Of a stretch of DNA of 64,000 bases, positions 41,905-51,218 are shown piece after piece. Position numbers and translations under genes: made by a program. The DNA is taken from positions 1 through 64,000 of the forward strand of contig NZ_LROM01000092.1 of the NCBI RefSeq assembly GCF_001758785.1, written 5' to 3'. Each line of letters starts with the position of its first letter. Position 1 is the stretch's first letter. Source of the DNA: Duganella phyllosphaerae. GTDB taxonomy: Bacteria > Pseudomonadota > Gammaproteobacteria > Burkholderiales > Burkholderiaceae_D. The notes below the pieces were generated by a model that had not been told where the DNA came from, did no database searches, and saw only the letters and a list, made by a program, of their open reading frames with translations.

Positions 41905-42932
41905 GCTGCCCCCCGGTACAGCGCCAGCGCGCGCAGGCAGGCGGCGCGGTGGGCTTCGCCCAGCGCCGGGCCGTACGACGCGGCGCCCAGGCGCAGGCTG
42001 TAGGGCAGGGCGCGCAGCTCCGCTTGCAGCACCCACTGGGTCAGGCGCGAGAGCCGCAGTTCGAGGCCCAGGTGGGCCGGCAGGTCGGCAAAATCGAGCG
42101 CCAGTTCGGCTACCGCGCCGCCGTCGAACTGCTTGGTCACCAACTGGCCGCCAAGGGCCGGATCGTGGCGCGCGATCTGGCGCCAGGCCAGGTGGCGCAA
42201 CGGGTCGCCCTGCTGGTAGGGACGGATGCCGGCAAAATTGTCGAGGCCCACCGCGCCGTGGCCGTCCTCGCTGGCGGCGCCGTGCGAGGGCAGCGGCGGC
42301 CCCGGCGTTTCGGGCGCCGGGTACACCAGCACCGCCAGCTCGGGCGGTACCGGCTTCCAGTACGACCAGGCGCGGAACAGCCCGAGCGGAAAACTGGTGA
42401 CCAGGCGAATGCGCGGCGCGGCCAGCCAGCCCCGGGCGGGCGCCGGCGCCGACAGCACCACGGCGCTGCTGGCGCCGGCCGCCACGTCGGTGGCATGGGT
42501 GGGCGCGCCGGCCTTGTTCGCGCTGGCAGCGTCTTCGAAGCCGACCATGATCGCAAAGCGGTCGCGCCGCGTGGGGTTGTGCAGGTGTAGTTCGAACTGC
42601 GCCTGCTCGCCGGCAAACACCGGCGCCGCGCGGCCTGCCGTCAGCCTGAGCGCCACCAGGTTGCGGGTGGTGAGATACATATCGGCCACGGCGCAGGCGC
42701 CGGTAAAGAAGGTCAGCGCGAAGCCCAGGCCCAGGTTGTAGTTGAGGGCGCCGATCAGCATGATCAGCAGCAGGACGGTAAACGACAGGCCGGGCCGGGT
42801 GGGCAGGATGTACACGCGGCGCGGGGTGAGCGTGAGGCCGCTGCCTGCAGGGTCCTCGCGCCGGTCACGTTCGATCAGCCAGCGCTCACGGCGTTCGCGG
42901 TACCACGCCTGCCATCGGGACCGGGCTGCCAT
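41901..42932 (-). CDS. DUF58 protein, MoxR partner
   Basis: This is a 343-residue protein with two adjacent hydrophobic segments (about 48-85). A C-terminal DUF58 region reads LDNFAGIRPYQQGDPLRHLAWRQIARHDP, close to the family motif of R-x-Y-x-x-G-D-x-x-R-x-I-x-W. DUF58 proteins are regularly encoded with MoxR ATPases and transglutaminases. Here it lies 6 bases after moxR and shares ATGA with the next gene. Confidence 0.9.
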   Translation of the reverse strand: MAARSRWQAWYRERRERWLIERDRREDPAGSGLTLTPRRVYILPTRPGLSFTVLLLIMLIGALNYNLGLGFALTFFTGACAVADMYLTTRNLVALRLTAGRAAPVFAGEQAQFELHLHNPTRRDRFAIMVGFEDAASANKAGAPTHATDVAAGASSAVVLSAPAPARGWLAAPRIRLVTSFPLGLFRAWSYWKPVPPELAVLVYPAPETPGPPLPSHGAASEDGHGAVGLDNFAGIRPYQQGDPLRHLAWRQIARHDPALGGQLVTKQFDGGAVAELALDFADLPAHLGLELRLSRLTQWVLQAELRALPYSLRLGAASYGPALGEAHRAACLRALALYRGAA

Positions 42933-42938
42933 CGTCGC

Positions 42939-43859
42939 CTACACCGGCACCGATTTTTGCCACTGCAGCACCAGGTCGCCGCTGGCCAGCGCCGTGCCGT
43001 GCGCCGCCTTGACCGGCCGCAGGCGGTGCGCGCACACGGGCGCCAGCACCGCCTGCACGTCCTCGGGCAGCACGTGGTTGCGGCCTTCGAGCGCGGCCCA
43101 GGCGCGCGCCGCCTGCAGCAGCGCAATCGCCGCGCGCGGACTCAGGCCCTCGGCAAACATGCCGTTCTGGCGCGAGGCGGCGGCCAGGCGCTGCACGTAG
43201 TCGGCCAGCGTGGGCGCCACGTGCAGTGCGCGCAGCGACTGCTGGGCGTCGGCGAGTTCGTTCGACGTCATCGCCGCCGGCAGCGTCTTGAGCAGGGCGC
43301 GGCGGTCGTCGCCCAGCAGCAGTGCGCGTTCGGCGGCGGCGTCCGGGTAGCCGAGCGAGAGGCACATCAAAAAGCGGTCGAGCTGCGATTCCGGCAGCGG
43401 GAAGGTGCCGATCTGGTGGGTGGGATTTTGCGTGGCGATCACGAAGAACGGCGTGGGCAGTTCGCGCGTGACGCCGTCGGCGCTGACCTGGCGCTCCTCC
43501 ATCGCCTCGAGCAGGCCGGACTGGGTTTTCGGCGTGGCGCGGTTGATTTCGTCGGCCAGCAGCACTTGCGTGAAGATGGGGCCGGGGTGGAACACGAAGC
43601 CGTTCTGTTCGCGGTCGTAGATCGAGATGCCGTTCACGTCGGCCGGCAGCAGGTCGCTGGTGAACTGGATGCGGTTAAAGCGCAGTCCCAGCGAAATGGC
43701 CAGCGCGTGCGCCAGCGTGGTTTTGCCCACGCCCGGCACGTCTTCCACCAGTAGGTGGCCACCTGCCAGCATGCAGGCCAGTGCCTGGCGGATCTGCAAG
43801 TCCTTGCCGACGATGATGGTGCCCACCTGCCGTGCTGCCGCGTGCAATTTTGTGTACAT
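42939..43859 (-). CDS. MoxR-family AAA+ ATPase
   Basis: This 306-residue AAA+ ATPase has Walker A GVGKTTLAHA (43-52), Walker B VLLADEINRATPKTQSGLLEAMEE and sensor I FFVIATQNPTHQIGTFPLPESQLDRFLMCL, the full MoxR signature. MoxR ATPases act as chaperones that assemble or activate partner complexes, usually the adjacent DUF58/VWA proteins. First gene of the moxR-DUF58-tgpA-mltB operon. Confidence 0.95.
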   Translation of the reverse strand: MYTKLHAAARQVGTIIVGKDLQIRQALACMLAGGHLLVEDVPGVGKTTLAHALAISLGLRFNRIQFTSDLLPADVNGISIYDREQNGFVFHPGPIFTQVLLADEINRATPKTQSGLLEAMEERQVSADGVTRELPTPFFVIATQNPTHQIGTFPLPESQLDRFLMCLSLGYPDAAAERALLLGDDRRALLKTLPAAMTSNELADAQQSLRALHVAPTLADYVQRLAAASRQNGMFAEGLSPRAAIALLQAARAWAALEGRNHVLPEDVQAVLAPVCAHRLRPVKAAHGTALASGDLVLQWQKSVPV

Positions 43860-43958
43860 GATATGTGGTAGATTAGCGCATAGAAAGCATGGAACAGCTG
43901 GGCATCTTGCATACAGTCGATTCTATGCGAGAAACTGCGCCGGAGACACAAGAGAGTC

Positions 43959-44885
43959 ATGACCACCGCCATTTACAGCCATCCAGACTGCCAACGCCAC
44001 GACATGGGCGAGTGGCACCCCGAGTCGCCCGCGCGCCTGCAGGCGATTTCCGACCAGCTGATCGGCTCCCACATCAGCGACCTGCTCGACTACCGCGAGG
44101 CGCCGCTGGTCGCCGTGGCCGACCTCGAACGCAACCACAGCAAGAATGCGATCGCCATCATCCGCGACAACGTGCCCGCCCCCGGCGACACCTATCCGCT
44201 CGACGGCGACACCTCGCTCAACGCCTGGAGCTGGCTGGCGGCGCAGCGTGCGGCCGGCGCGGCGGTGGCCGCCACCGACGCTGTCATCGACGGCGAAATC
44301 GACAACGCCTTCTGCTCGGTGCGCCCGCCGGGCCACCACGCGCGTGCGATGGAGCCGATGGGTTTCTGCCTGTTCAACAACGTCGCGGTCGCCGCCAAGC
44401 ATGCGCTCGACGCGCGCGGACTGGCGCGGGTGGCGATCGTCGACTTCGACGTCCACCACGGCAACGGCACCGAAGAGGCGTTCCGCGACGAGCCGCGCGC
44501 ACTGATGGTGAGTTTTTTTCAGCACCCGTTTTACCCGTACAACGAGCCGCTGCCGATCACGCCCAACCGCGTCAACGTGCCGGTGCCGCTGGCGTCCAAG
44601 GGCGACGACGTGCGCCGCATCGTTACCGAACAATGGCTGCCGGCGCTGCACGCGTTCCAGCCCGAGATGATTTTTATCTCAGCCGGCTTCGATGCCCACC
44701 GCGAGGACGACCTCGGTGGCATGGGCCTGGTGGAAGCCGATTACGCCTGGATGACCGAACAGATCATGGACATCGCCCGGCTGTATGCCAAAGGGCGCAT
44801 CGTCAGCTGCCTTGAGGGCGGCTACAACCTCTCCGCCCTCGGCCGCAGCGTGGTCGCCCACCTGAAGGCGCTCGCCGAAATCTAA
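43959..44885 (+). CDS. Histone-deacetylase-family deacetylase (class II type)
   Basis: This is a 308-residue zinc amidohydrolase. It has RPPGHHARAMEPMGFCLFNNVAVAA (tandem His126-His127), VDFDVHHGNGTEEAF (Asp164 and His166 zinc ligands), SAGFDAHREDDLGGM and EGGYNLSAL (active-site Gly-Tyr). Bacterial homologues include acetylpolyamine amidohydrolases and acetoin-utilisation proteins; substrate is not deducible. Divergent from moxR and convergent with the S9 peptidase. Confidence 0.93.
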   Translation: MTTAIYSHPDCQRHDMGEWHPESPARLQAISDQLIGSHISDLLDYREAPLVAVADLERNHSKNAIAIIRDNVPAPGDTYPLDGDTSLNAWSWLAAQRAAGAAVAATDAVIDGEIDNAFCSVRPPGHHARAMEPMGFCLFNNVAVAAKHALDARGLARVAIVDFDVHHGNGTEEAFRDEPRALMVSFFQHPFYPYNEPLPITPNRVNVPVPLASKGDDVRRIVTEQWLPALHAFQPEMIFISAGFDAHREDDLGGMGLVEADYAWMTEQIMDIARLYAKGRIVSCLEGGYNLSALGRSVVAHLKALAEI

Positions 44886-44893
44886 CCCGAAGC

Positions 44894-46939
44894 TTAGTGC
44901 TTGAGGTTGGTGTCGAGGAAGGTTTCAACGCGCTTCCAGAAATCGAGCAGGGTTTGCTGCTTGCGCCAGCCGTGCTGTTCGTCGTCGTAGATGATCAGTT
45001 CGGCTTTCGGGTTGTTCGACTTGACCGCGCGGTAGAACCTGGTGGCGTGTTCCAGTGGCACGCGCCGGTCGTCGGCGCCGTGCGCCAGTAATAAAGGTTG
45101 CTTGAGTTCGGTTGCGCGCTGCAGTGGCGAATATTTGCGGAACAGTTCGGCGTCGGTGTCGGGGTCGCCGATCATGGTGCGCATGCTGTAGCCGAGGTTT
45201 TCCCTGGTGGCATCCGAGCTCGATGAGGTGAACATCAGTCCCAGGTCGGTCACGCCGGCCCAGGCCACGCCCACCCGGAACAACTGCGGATCCTTGATCA
45301 ATCCCATCAGCGTGGCATAGCCGCCGTAGCTCGCGCCCATGATGCCGATCCGCGCGGGGTCGGCCCAGCCCTGCTTGACGGCCCACTGCGCGGCGTCGGC
45401 CAGGTCGTCCTGCATGGCGGCGCCCCATTGCCGGAACCCGGCCCGCAAATGGTCGCTGCCAAAACCGGCACCGCCACGGAACTCGGGCTGGATCACCACG
45501 TAGCCGCGTGAAGCGAGGAAGGCCGCTTCGTCGTCCCATTCCCACGAACCGCCGCGCACTGCCGGGCCACCATGCACCAGCACCACGGCCGGCCGTGGTC
45601 CGTCCGCTTTTTCGGCTGGCAACGTAACGTAGACCGGTATCTCGCGGCCGTCGCGCGCCTTGTAACGATGGAAACTGCGTTCGCCCATCTGCGCCGGCAA
45701 GATGCCCGGGTGGGCGCTGCCCAGGCCGACCATCTTGCCGGTGGCGCGCGTGTACAACACGTACTCGGACGGTCGGCGATCGGTTTCCCGGCGCACCAGC
45801 AGGATCGGCGACGCCAGGCAGTGCGCCGCGCAAATGATGCGGTTGATGCCGGGCAGGGCGGCGTCGATTTTGGCCTGGTCAGCCTTGAGCGCAGCGTTGA
45901 ACCAGACCGTGGTATTGGCGTCGGTGGTCAGGTACAAGCCCAGCATGCGTTTGCTGTCGAAGTCGATGATCGGGGCGCCGCGGAAGTCGAACCCCGGGGT
46001 TTCCACCACCGGTTCGGGATCCAGTTTCATCGCGGCCAGGTTGTAGCGGTACAACGCGGCATAGCCATTGTGCGCGGCGTTCACGTACAGGCTGTCGCTG
46101 CCGTCGAAAAACCGCGGCTGGAAGAGCGTGCCCAATTCCAGGCACTGGCCGCTGTCGATGTTGGTCCAGGTGGTATCGTCGGGCTTGCGGTAATAGGTGG
46201 TGCAACGCCCTTGCACCTTGGACGTCACGACGCGCGGCACGCCGTCGTTGTCGGTCATCCAGTCTTTGATGGCCGCTGGCTGCGAACCTTCGAATGCCGG
46301 TGTCAGTCGCTGGGTACGGGTATTGAGCCGGTACAGGCGCGACGATTCGGACATGATTTCGGTGTTATTCCAGAGGAACTTGACGATCAGGATGTCATCC
46401 GAACCATCATGCACGGCACCTACGTACATGTGCCCGGCGGTAAGCATGCGGCTGCCGATCATGGTGCCGGTGGGCGCTTCCTGGTCGTGATTCCAGTTGC
46501 CGCTGATCAGGTGGCGCCGGTCGCTGCCATCGACATCGATGGCAAATTCGTCGAGGAAGGTGCTGCTGTTCTTGCCCAGGTTCTTGAGCGTGTAGCCAAG
46601 ACGCTTTTCGTTGATCCAATGGATATCGGCAATGCCGACATTGACATTGTCCACCCGCGCCAACTCGCTACCCTTGGCTGGGTTGGCCGTCTCGCGCACC
46701 TCGATGGCCAGCGTGCCGTCATCGCGCCTGATCGCCATGGCCACCATGCTGCCTTTCGGCGACAACGTTACCTCGCCCAGGTAGGGCGTTTCAAAAAAAG
46801 CGGAGACCGGCGGCAGCAACGGCGCCGCCAGCGCTGGCGCCGTTGCACCAGCGAGGAGTGCGCCGACCAGCGCGAACACGCATGAAAGGGGATGACGTCG
46901 CAGCGGCGGTGGGCAGGAGCTTGACAGTTGGATGATCAT
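44894..46939 (-). CDS. S9 family prolyl-oligopeptidase-type peptidase (copy 1)
   Basis: This is a 681-residue exported peptidase with a signal peptide (core CVFALVGALLAGATAPALA) and an N-terminal beta-propeller-like half. The C-terminal alpha/beta hydrolase has catalytic Ser in GIMGASYGGYATLMG, Asp in HGADDRRVP and His in YDDEQHGWRK. It resembles acylaminoacyl-peptidase/dipeptidyl-peptidase types. It starts 11 bases after its paralogue (ATG 46939); a much longer frame running into that gene is an artefact. Probably degrades proline-containing peptides in the periplasm. Confidence 0.93.
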   Translation of the reverse strand: MIIQLSSSCPPPLRRHPLSCVFALVGALLAGATAPALAAPLLPPVSAFFETPYLGEVTLSPKGSMVAMAIRRDDGTLAIEVRETANPAKGSELARVDNVNVGIADIHWINEKRLGYTLKNLGKNSSTFLDEFAIDVDGSDRRHLISGNWNHDQEAPTGTMIGSRMLTAGHMYVGAVHDGSDDILIVKFLWNNTEIMSESSRLYRLNTRTQRLTPAFEGSQPAAIKDWMTDNDGVPRVVTSKVQGRCTTYYRKPDDTTWTNIDSGQCLELGTLFQPRFFDGSDSLYVNAAHNGYAALYRYNLAAMKLDPEPVVETPGFDFRGAPIIDFDSKRMLGLYLTTDANTTVWFNAALKADQAKIDAALPGINRIICAAHCLASPILLVRRETDRRPSEYVLYTRATGKMVGLGSAHPGILPAQMGERSFHRYKARDGREIPVYVTLPAEKADGPRPAVVLVHGGPAVRGGSWEWDDEAAFLASRGYVVIQPEFRGGAGFGSDHLRAGFRQWGAAMQDDLADAAQWAVKQGWADPARIGIMGASYGGYATLMGLIKDPQLFRVGVAWAGVTDLGLMFTSSSSDATRENLGYSMRTMIGDPDTDAELFRKYSPLQRATELKQPLLLAHGADDRRVPLEHATRFYRAVKSNNPKAELIIYDDEQHGWRKQQTLLDFWKRVETFLDTNLKH

Positions 46940-46950
46940 AAACGTGGAAA

Positions 46951-48960
46951 TCAGTGCTTGAGGTTGGTATCGAGGAAGGTGTCGACGCGTTGCCAGAAGT
47001 CGAGGATGGTTTGCTGCTTGCGCCAGGTGTGTTGTTCGTCGTCGTAGGTCACCAGTTGCACCTGCTTGTTGTGGGCCTTGACGGCGCCGTAGAAGTCGCT
47101 GGCGTGCTGGATCGGCACGCGCAGGTCGTCGATGCCATGGGCCAGCAGCAGCGGTTGCTTCAGTTCGGCGGCGCGGCGCAGCGGCGAGTTGGTGCGGAAC
47201 AGGGCTGCGTCGCGCTCGGGATCGCCGATGGTCGCGCGCATGCCGTAGTCGAGCGCATCCTCGGTGGCGTCCGATTGCAGCGAGGTAAACAGCAACTGCA
47301 GGTCGGTCACGCCGGACCAGGCCACGCCGGCACGGAAAATCGCCGGGTCCTTGATCAGGCCCATCAAGGTGGCATAGCCGCCGTAGCTCGCGCCCATGAT
47401 GCCGATGCGGCGCGCATCGGCCCAGCCTTGCTTCACCGCCCACTGGGCGGCGTCGGCCAGGTCGTCCTGCATGGTGCCGCCCCATTGCCGGTAACCGGCC
47501 GTGGTGTGGTCGCTGCCGAAGCCGGTGCTGCCACGGAACTCGGGCTGGATCACAAGGTAGCCGCGCGAAGCGAGGAAGGCCGCTTCGTCATCCCATTCCC
47601 ACGAGCTGCCGCGCACCGTGGGACCGCCGTGCACCAGCACGACGGCCGGGCGCGGCCCGGCGGCGCCATCGGCCGGCGTGGTCACATAAACAGGGATCTT
47701 GCGGCCGTCGCGCGCCGGGTAATGGTGGAAGCTGCGCTGGCCCATCTGCGCCGGCTTGATGTCGGGATGGCTGCTGCCCAGGCCCAGCAGCTTGCCGGTG
47801 GCGCGCACGTACAACGCGTATTCGGTCGGCAGGCGGTCGTTTTCGCGGGTGACCAGCAGCACCGGCGCGGCCAGGCAGTCGGCGGCGCACGAGATGGTGT
47901 TGATCGAACCGCTCAGCAGGGCGTCGATCTTGGCCTGCTCGGCCTTCAGCACCGGGTTGAACCAAACGGTCGTGTTGGCGTCTGTGGTCAGGTGCAGCCC
48001 GAGCAGCCGCTTCGAGGTCATGTCCACCACCGGGCTGCCCTGGAAATCGAAGCCCACGGTTTCCACGACCGGCTGCGCGTCGCGCGTGAGCGTGTTCAGA
48101 TCGTACCGGTACAGCGCGTCGTAGCCCTTGTAGTTCGCTTCCACGTACAGCGAGTCGCTGCCATCGAAAAACTGCGGCTGGAAGGCCTTGCCCTCGGCGC
48201 AGGCGGCGCTGTCGATCTCGGTCCAGCTGGTGTCGTCCGGCTTGCGGTACCAGGTGGAACAGCGCCCCTTGAGTTCCGACGTCACCACGCGCGGTACCGC
48301 ATCGTAATCGTTGAGCCAGCTGCGCACCGCCGGCGGCTGGCTGCCCTCGAACGCCGGGCGGATGCGCTGGGTACGGGTATTGAGACGGTGCAGGCGCGAC
48401 GAATTTGACGCGATGTCCACATTGTTCCAGCTGACCTTGGCGATCAGGATGTCGTCCGAGCCGTCGTTGATACGGTCGACATACACATACCCGGGCGGCA
48501 GCATGCGACTCGAGATCGTGCTGCCGATCGGTGCATCCGGTTTGAAACGCCAGTCGCCGCTGATCAGGTGGCGCAGGTTCTTGCCGTCGATATCGACTGC
48601 GAACACGTCGCGCTGGGTGTCCGCATTGCGGCGCAGGTCCTTGAGCAGGTAAGTGAGGCGGCCGTTGTTGACCCAGTCGATGGCACTGATCCCGACGTCC
48701 ACGCCGTCCACCCGCGCCAAAGCGCCGAGTTTGCCGTCGGCCTCGGTGCCGCGCACCGCGATGCCTTGCGAGCCATCGGGCAGCAGGATCGCCATCGCCA
48801 CGTGGCGGCCATCGGGCGACAGTTTGACGTGGCTGAAGTGCGGCGTGCCGAAGAAGGCGGCCACGGGCGGCAAAGGTGCGGCGGCCCGGGCCGGACCGGT
48901 CAGCATGGCGACGCACGCCACAACAACGTGAAACAGGGGAGTGAGCAGTGGGCGGCGCAT
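46951..48960 (-). CDS. S9 family prolyl-oligopeptidase-type peptidase (copy 2)
   Basis: This 669-residue paralogue of the next gene aligns throughout. It has signal peptide VVVACVAMLTGPARAAAP, a matching PVAAFFGTPHFSHVKLSPDGRHVAMAI start, catalytic GIMGASYGGYATLMG, HGIDDLRVP and YDDEQHTWRK. The two run in tandem in the same direction, a duplication that has diverged mostly in the propeller half. Confidence 0.93.
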   Translation of the reverse strand: MRRPLLTPLFHVVVACVAMLTGPARAAAPLPPVAAFFGTPHFSHVKLSPDGRHVAMAILLPDGSQGIAVRGTEADGKLGALARVDGVDVGISAIDWVNNGRLTYLLKDLRRNADTQRDVFAVDIDGKNLRHLISGDWRFKPDAPIGSTISSRMLPPGYVYVDRINDGSDDILIAKVSWNNVDIASNSSRLHRLNTRTQRIRPAFEGSQPPAVRSWLNDYDAVPRVVTSELKGRCSTWYRKPDDTSWTEIDSAACAEGKAFQPQFFDGSDSLYVEANYKGYDALYRYDLNTLTRDAQPVVETVGFDFQGSPVVDMTSKRLLGLHLTTDANTTVWFNPVLKAEQAKIDALLSGSINTISCAADCLAAPVLLVTRENDRLPTEYALYVRATGKLLGLGSSHPDIKPAQMGQRSFHHYPARDGRKIPVYVTTPADGAAGPRPAVVLVHGGPTVRGSSWEWDDEAAFLASRGYLVIQPEFRGSTGFGSDHTTAGYRQWGGTMQDDLADAAQWAVKQGWADARRIGIMGASYGGYATLMGLIKDPAIFRAGVAWSGVTDLQLLFTSLQSDATEDALDYGMRATIGDPERDAALFRTNSPLRRAAELKQPLLLAHGIDDLRVPIQHASDFYGAVKAHNKQVQLVTYDDEQHTWRKQQTILDFWQRVDTFLDTNLKH

Positions 48961-49040
48961 GGCATCGTCGATTAACCAAAAAACAATTATAGGTTCACCA
49001 CACGATCATTGTCTATCCTGAATGCAATAGCTGTGTCGCA

Positions 49041-49082
49041 AAAACAAAAATGCCGCCCGGCACAGCGGCGGGGCGGCATTCT
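49041..49082 (-). terminator. Terminator of the OPT transporter gene
   Basis: AATGCCGCCC (49049-49058) pairs with GGGCGGCATT (49071-49080). On the minus strand it is followed by TTTTTGTTTTT. Confidence 0.85.
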
Positions 49083-49101
49083 TGACAGCGGAAGAGCAGC
49101 C

Positions 49102-51090
49102 TCAGGCTGTCACGTCCTTGCCACGCTGGCCCGCCCAGCGGTACAGCCCGGTCACCACGACCACGCCCACCACCAGCGAAACGAGCATGGTGTGCGCTGC
49201 CGTCAGCGACGTGGCAATCGCCAGCGGTTCGCCTTCGCCCGAGACCACGATCAGACCGGCCAGCGCCACGTTGAACAGGCTTTCGCCCACGATGAAGCCG
49301 GACATGATCAGCACGGCCAGGCGCTTGGCGGTCTCGCCGGCCGGCGAGTTGCCGACCGATTTTTCGAAGTAGTAGCCCAGTACCGCACCGAGCACCACCG
49401 GGGTGATCACTGCGCTCGGCAGGTAGATCGCCAGGCCCACGCCCAGCGGCGGCAGGCTGTACTTGTCGTTCGACGATTTTTTCAGGAAGAAGTTAATCAG
49501 CACCAGGCCCAGGCCGATCAGCGCGCCATAGCCGAGCAGACCCCATTCCAGGTCGCCACCGATGACGCCCTTGGCCAGCGTGGAAATGAGCAGTGCCTGC
49601 GGCGCGGCCAGCGGCTGGTCGGAGATCGAATCGAGATTCGGTGCACCGACAAAACCGTTGGCGTGGTTGAGCAGTTCCAGCACCGGCGGCACCACGCACG
49701 AACCGGCGAACACGCCGATCAGCAGCGCCACTTGCTGCTTCCACGGCGTGGCGTTGACCAGTTGGCCGGTTTTCAGATCCTGCAGGTTGTCGTTGCCGAT
49801 CACGGCCACGGCCAGCACCACGGTGGTGACGAACAGCGCGTAGGCGATCAGCGCGTGCGCCACCTGCGGGCCCATGACGCTGCGACCGACCATGCCCACG
49901 ATGAGCGCGGCGCCGAGAATGGCCAGAATCGCAATGCCCGATACCGGCGAGTTGGACGAACCGATCAGGCCTGCCATGTAGCCGCACACGGCGGCGGCAA
50001 ACACGCCGGCGACCAGGATGTAGCCGACGCCCACCGCCACCAGCGGCAGCGACATTGACGCCAGCGGACCGCCCTGCAGGAAGCTGAACAGCAGCCAACC
50101 GGCCGGCACCATGGCCAGCAGGGTCACCAGGCCGACCATGAAGATCGGGATGTCCTGCTCGGTGCGGTCGATGACGGCGCCGTCCAGCTTGGCGCGGCGC
50201 GCGGTGTCCATGGCGGACTTGAGGCCGCCGATGATGGGCTTGGCCAGGCCTGCCAGGGTGATGATGGCGGCCACACCGATCACGCCGGCGCCGATCATGC
50301 GTACTTCCTTGCTCCAGATCGCCAGCGCGTGGGCTTCGGCGCCTACGCCGGCGGCGGCTGGCGCCAGCGCGGTGAGCCACGGCACCAGGATGCCCCAGGC
50401 GATTACCAGGCCGGCCAGCATGGCGACGCCGACGGTGATGCCCATCAGGTGGCCGGCGCCAATCAGCGCCAGCGAACCGGCAGCGCCGATGCCGGTGGCG
50501 CCGGCAGCGCCCGTACGGAAGTAGAACGTCAGTTCGGCGGCCATCAGCTTGGCGGCGGCGCCCAGCGCCATGACGGCCGAGGCGATCGCGCCCAGCAGCA
50601 CCGCCTGCAGGCCGGCTTTGCCTTCCTTGGCGCCCTCGCGGGTGGCGGTGCCGACCTTGAGCACTTCGGCGGCAGCCACGCCTTCGGGGTAGGGCAGCGT
50701 CGATTGCGACACCAGCGCGCGCCGCAGCGGCACCGTGTACATCACGCCCAGCACGCCGCCGATGGCGCAGGCGCCGAACGTCGGCCAGAACGGCACGTGC
50801 GCCCACCAGCCGACCATCAGCAGTCCAGGCAGCACGAAGATTACCGACGCCAGCGTGCCGGCGGCCGAGGCGATGGTCTGGACGATGTTGTTTTCCTGGA
50901 TGGTGGCGTTCTTGAACGCCGACAGCAGCGCCATCGAGATCACCGCCGCCGGGATCGACGTGGCGAAGGTGAGGCCCACCTTGAGGCCCAGGTATACCTG
51001 GGCGGCGGTAAATACCAGCGTGATGAGAATGCCGAGGAAAATCCCGCGGATGGTGATTTCCCTGGGATTGGATAATGCCGCACTATTCAT
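49102..51090 (-). CDS. OPT-family oligopeptide transporter
   Basis: This is a 662-residue inner-membrane protein with about 14-16 hydrophobic segments. It begins REITIRGIFLGILITLVFTAAQVYLGLKVGLTFATSIPAAVISM and contains SQSTLPYPEGVAAAEVLKVG and NDNLQDLKTGQLVNATPWKQQVAL, typical of bacterial OPT proteins. These import oligopeptides or metal chelates by proton coupling. ATG 51090 has GGAG eight bases upstream. Next to two secreted peptidases, a peptide-scavenging role is plausible. Confidence 0.94.
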   Translation of the reverse strand: MNSAALSNPREITIRGIFLGILITLVFTAAQVYLGLKVGLTFATSIPAAVISMALLSAFKNATIQENNIVQTIASAAGTLASVIFVLPGLLMVGWWAHVPFWPTFGACAIGGVLGVMYTVPLRRALVSQSTLPYPEGVAAAEVLKVGTATREGAKEGKAGLQAVLLGAIASAVMALGAAAKLMAAELTFYFRTGAAGATGIGAAGSLALIGAGHLMGITVGVAMLAGLVIAWGILVPWLTALAPAAAGVGAEAHALAIWSKEVRMIGAGVIGVAAIITLAGLAKPIIGGLKSAMDTARRAKLDGAVIDRTEQDIPIFMVGLVTLLAMVPAGWLLFSFLQGGPLASMSLPLVAVGVGYILVAGVFAAAVCGYMAGLIGSSNSPVSGIAILAILGAALIVGMVGRSVMGPQVAHALIAYALFVTTVVLAVAVIGNDNLQDLKTGQLVNATPWKQQVALLIGVFAGSCVVPPVLELLNHANGFVGAPNLDSISDQPLAAPQALLISTLAKGVIGGDLEWGLLGYGALIGLGLVLINFFLKKSSNDKYSLPPLGVGLAIYLPSAVITPVVLGAVLGYYFEKSVGNSPAGETAKRLAVLIMSGFIVGESLFNVALAGLIVVSGEGEPLAIATSLTAAHTMLVSLVVGVVVVTGLYRWAGQRGKDVTA

Positions 51091-51218
51091 CTTCAAAACT
51101 CCGGATGACAATATTGTTTATATGATTATGGAAAAGCCAGACGGACCATGATATCCGAATCCCGGACCGGTCAGCAGGTAAAATAGCGGATTGTCAGAAC
51201 GATTTTGAAGGTCAGAGC

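Noticed and set aside
46940..47485. N-terminal extension of the first S9 peptidase into its paralogue
   Set aside because: The extension is an out-of-frame reading of the upstream gene; the signal peptide at 46939 marks the true start.
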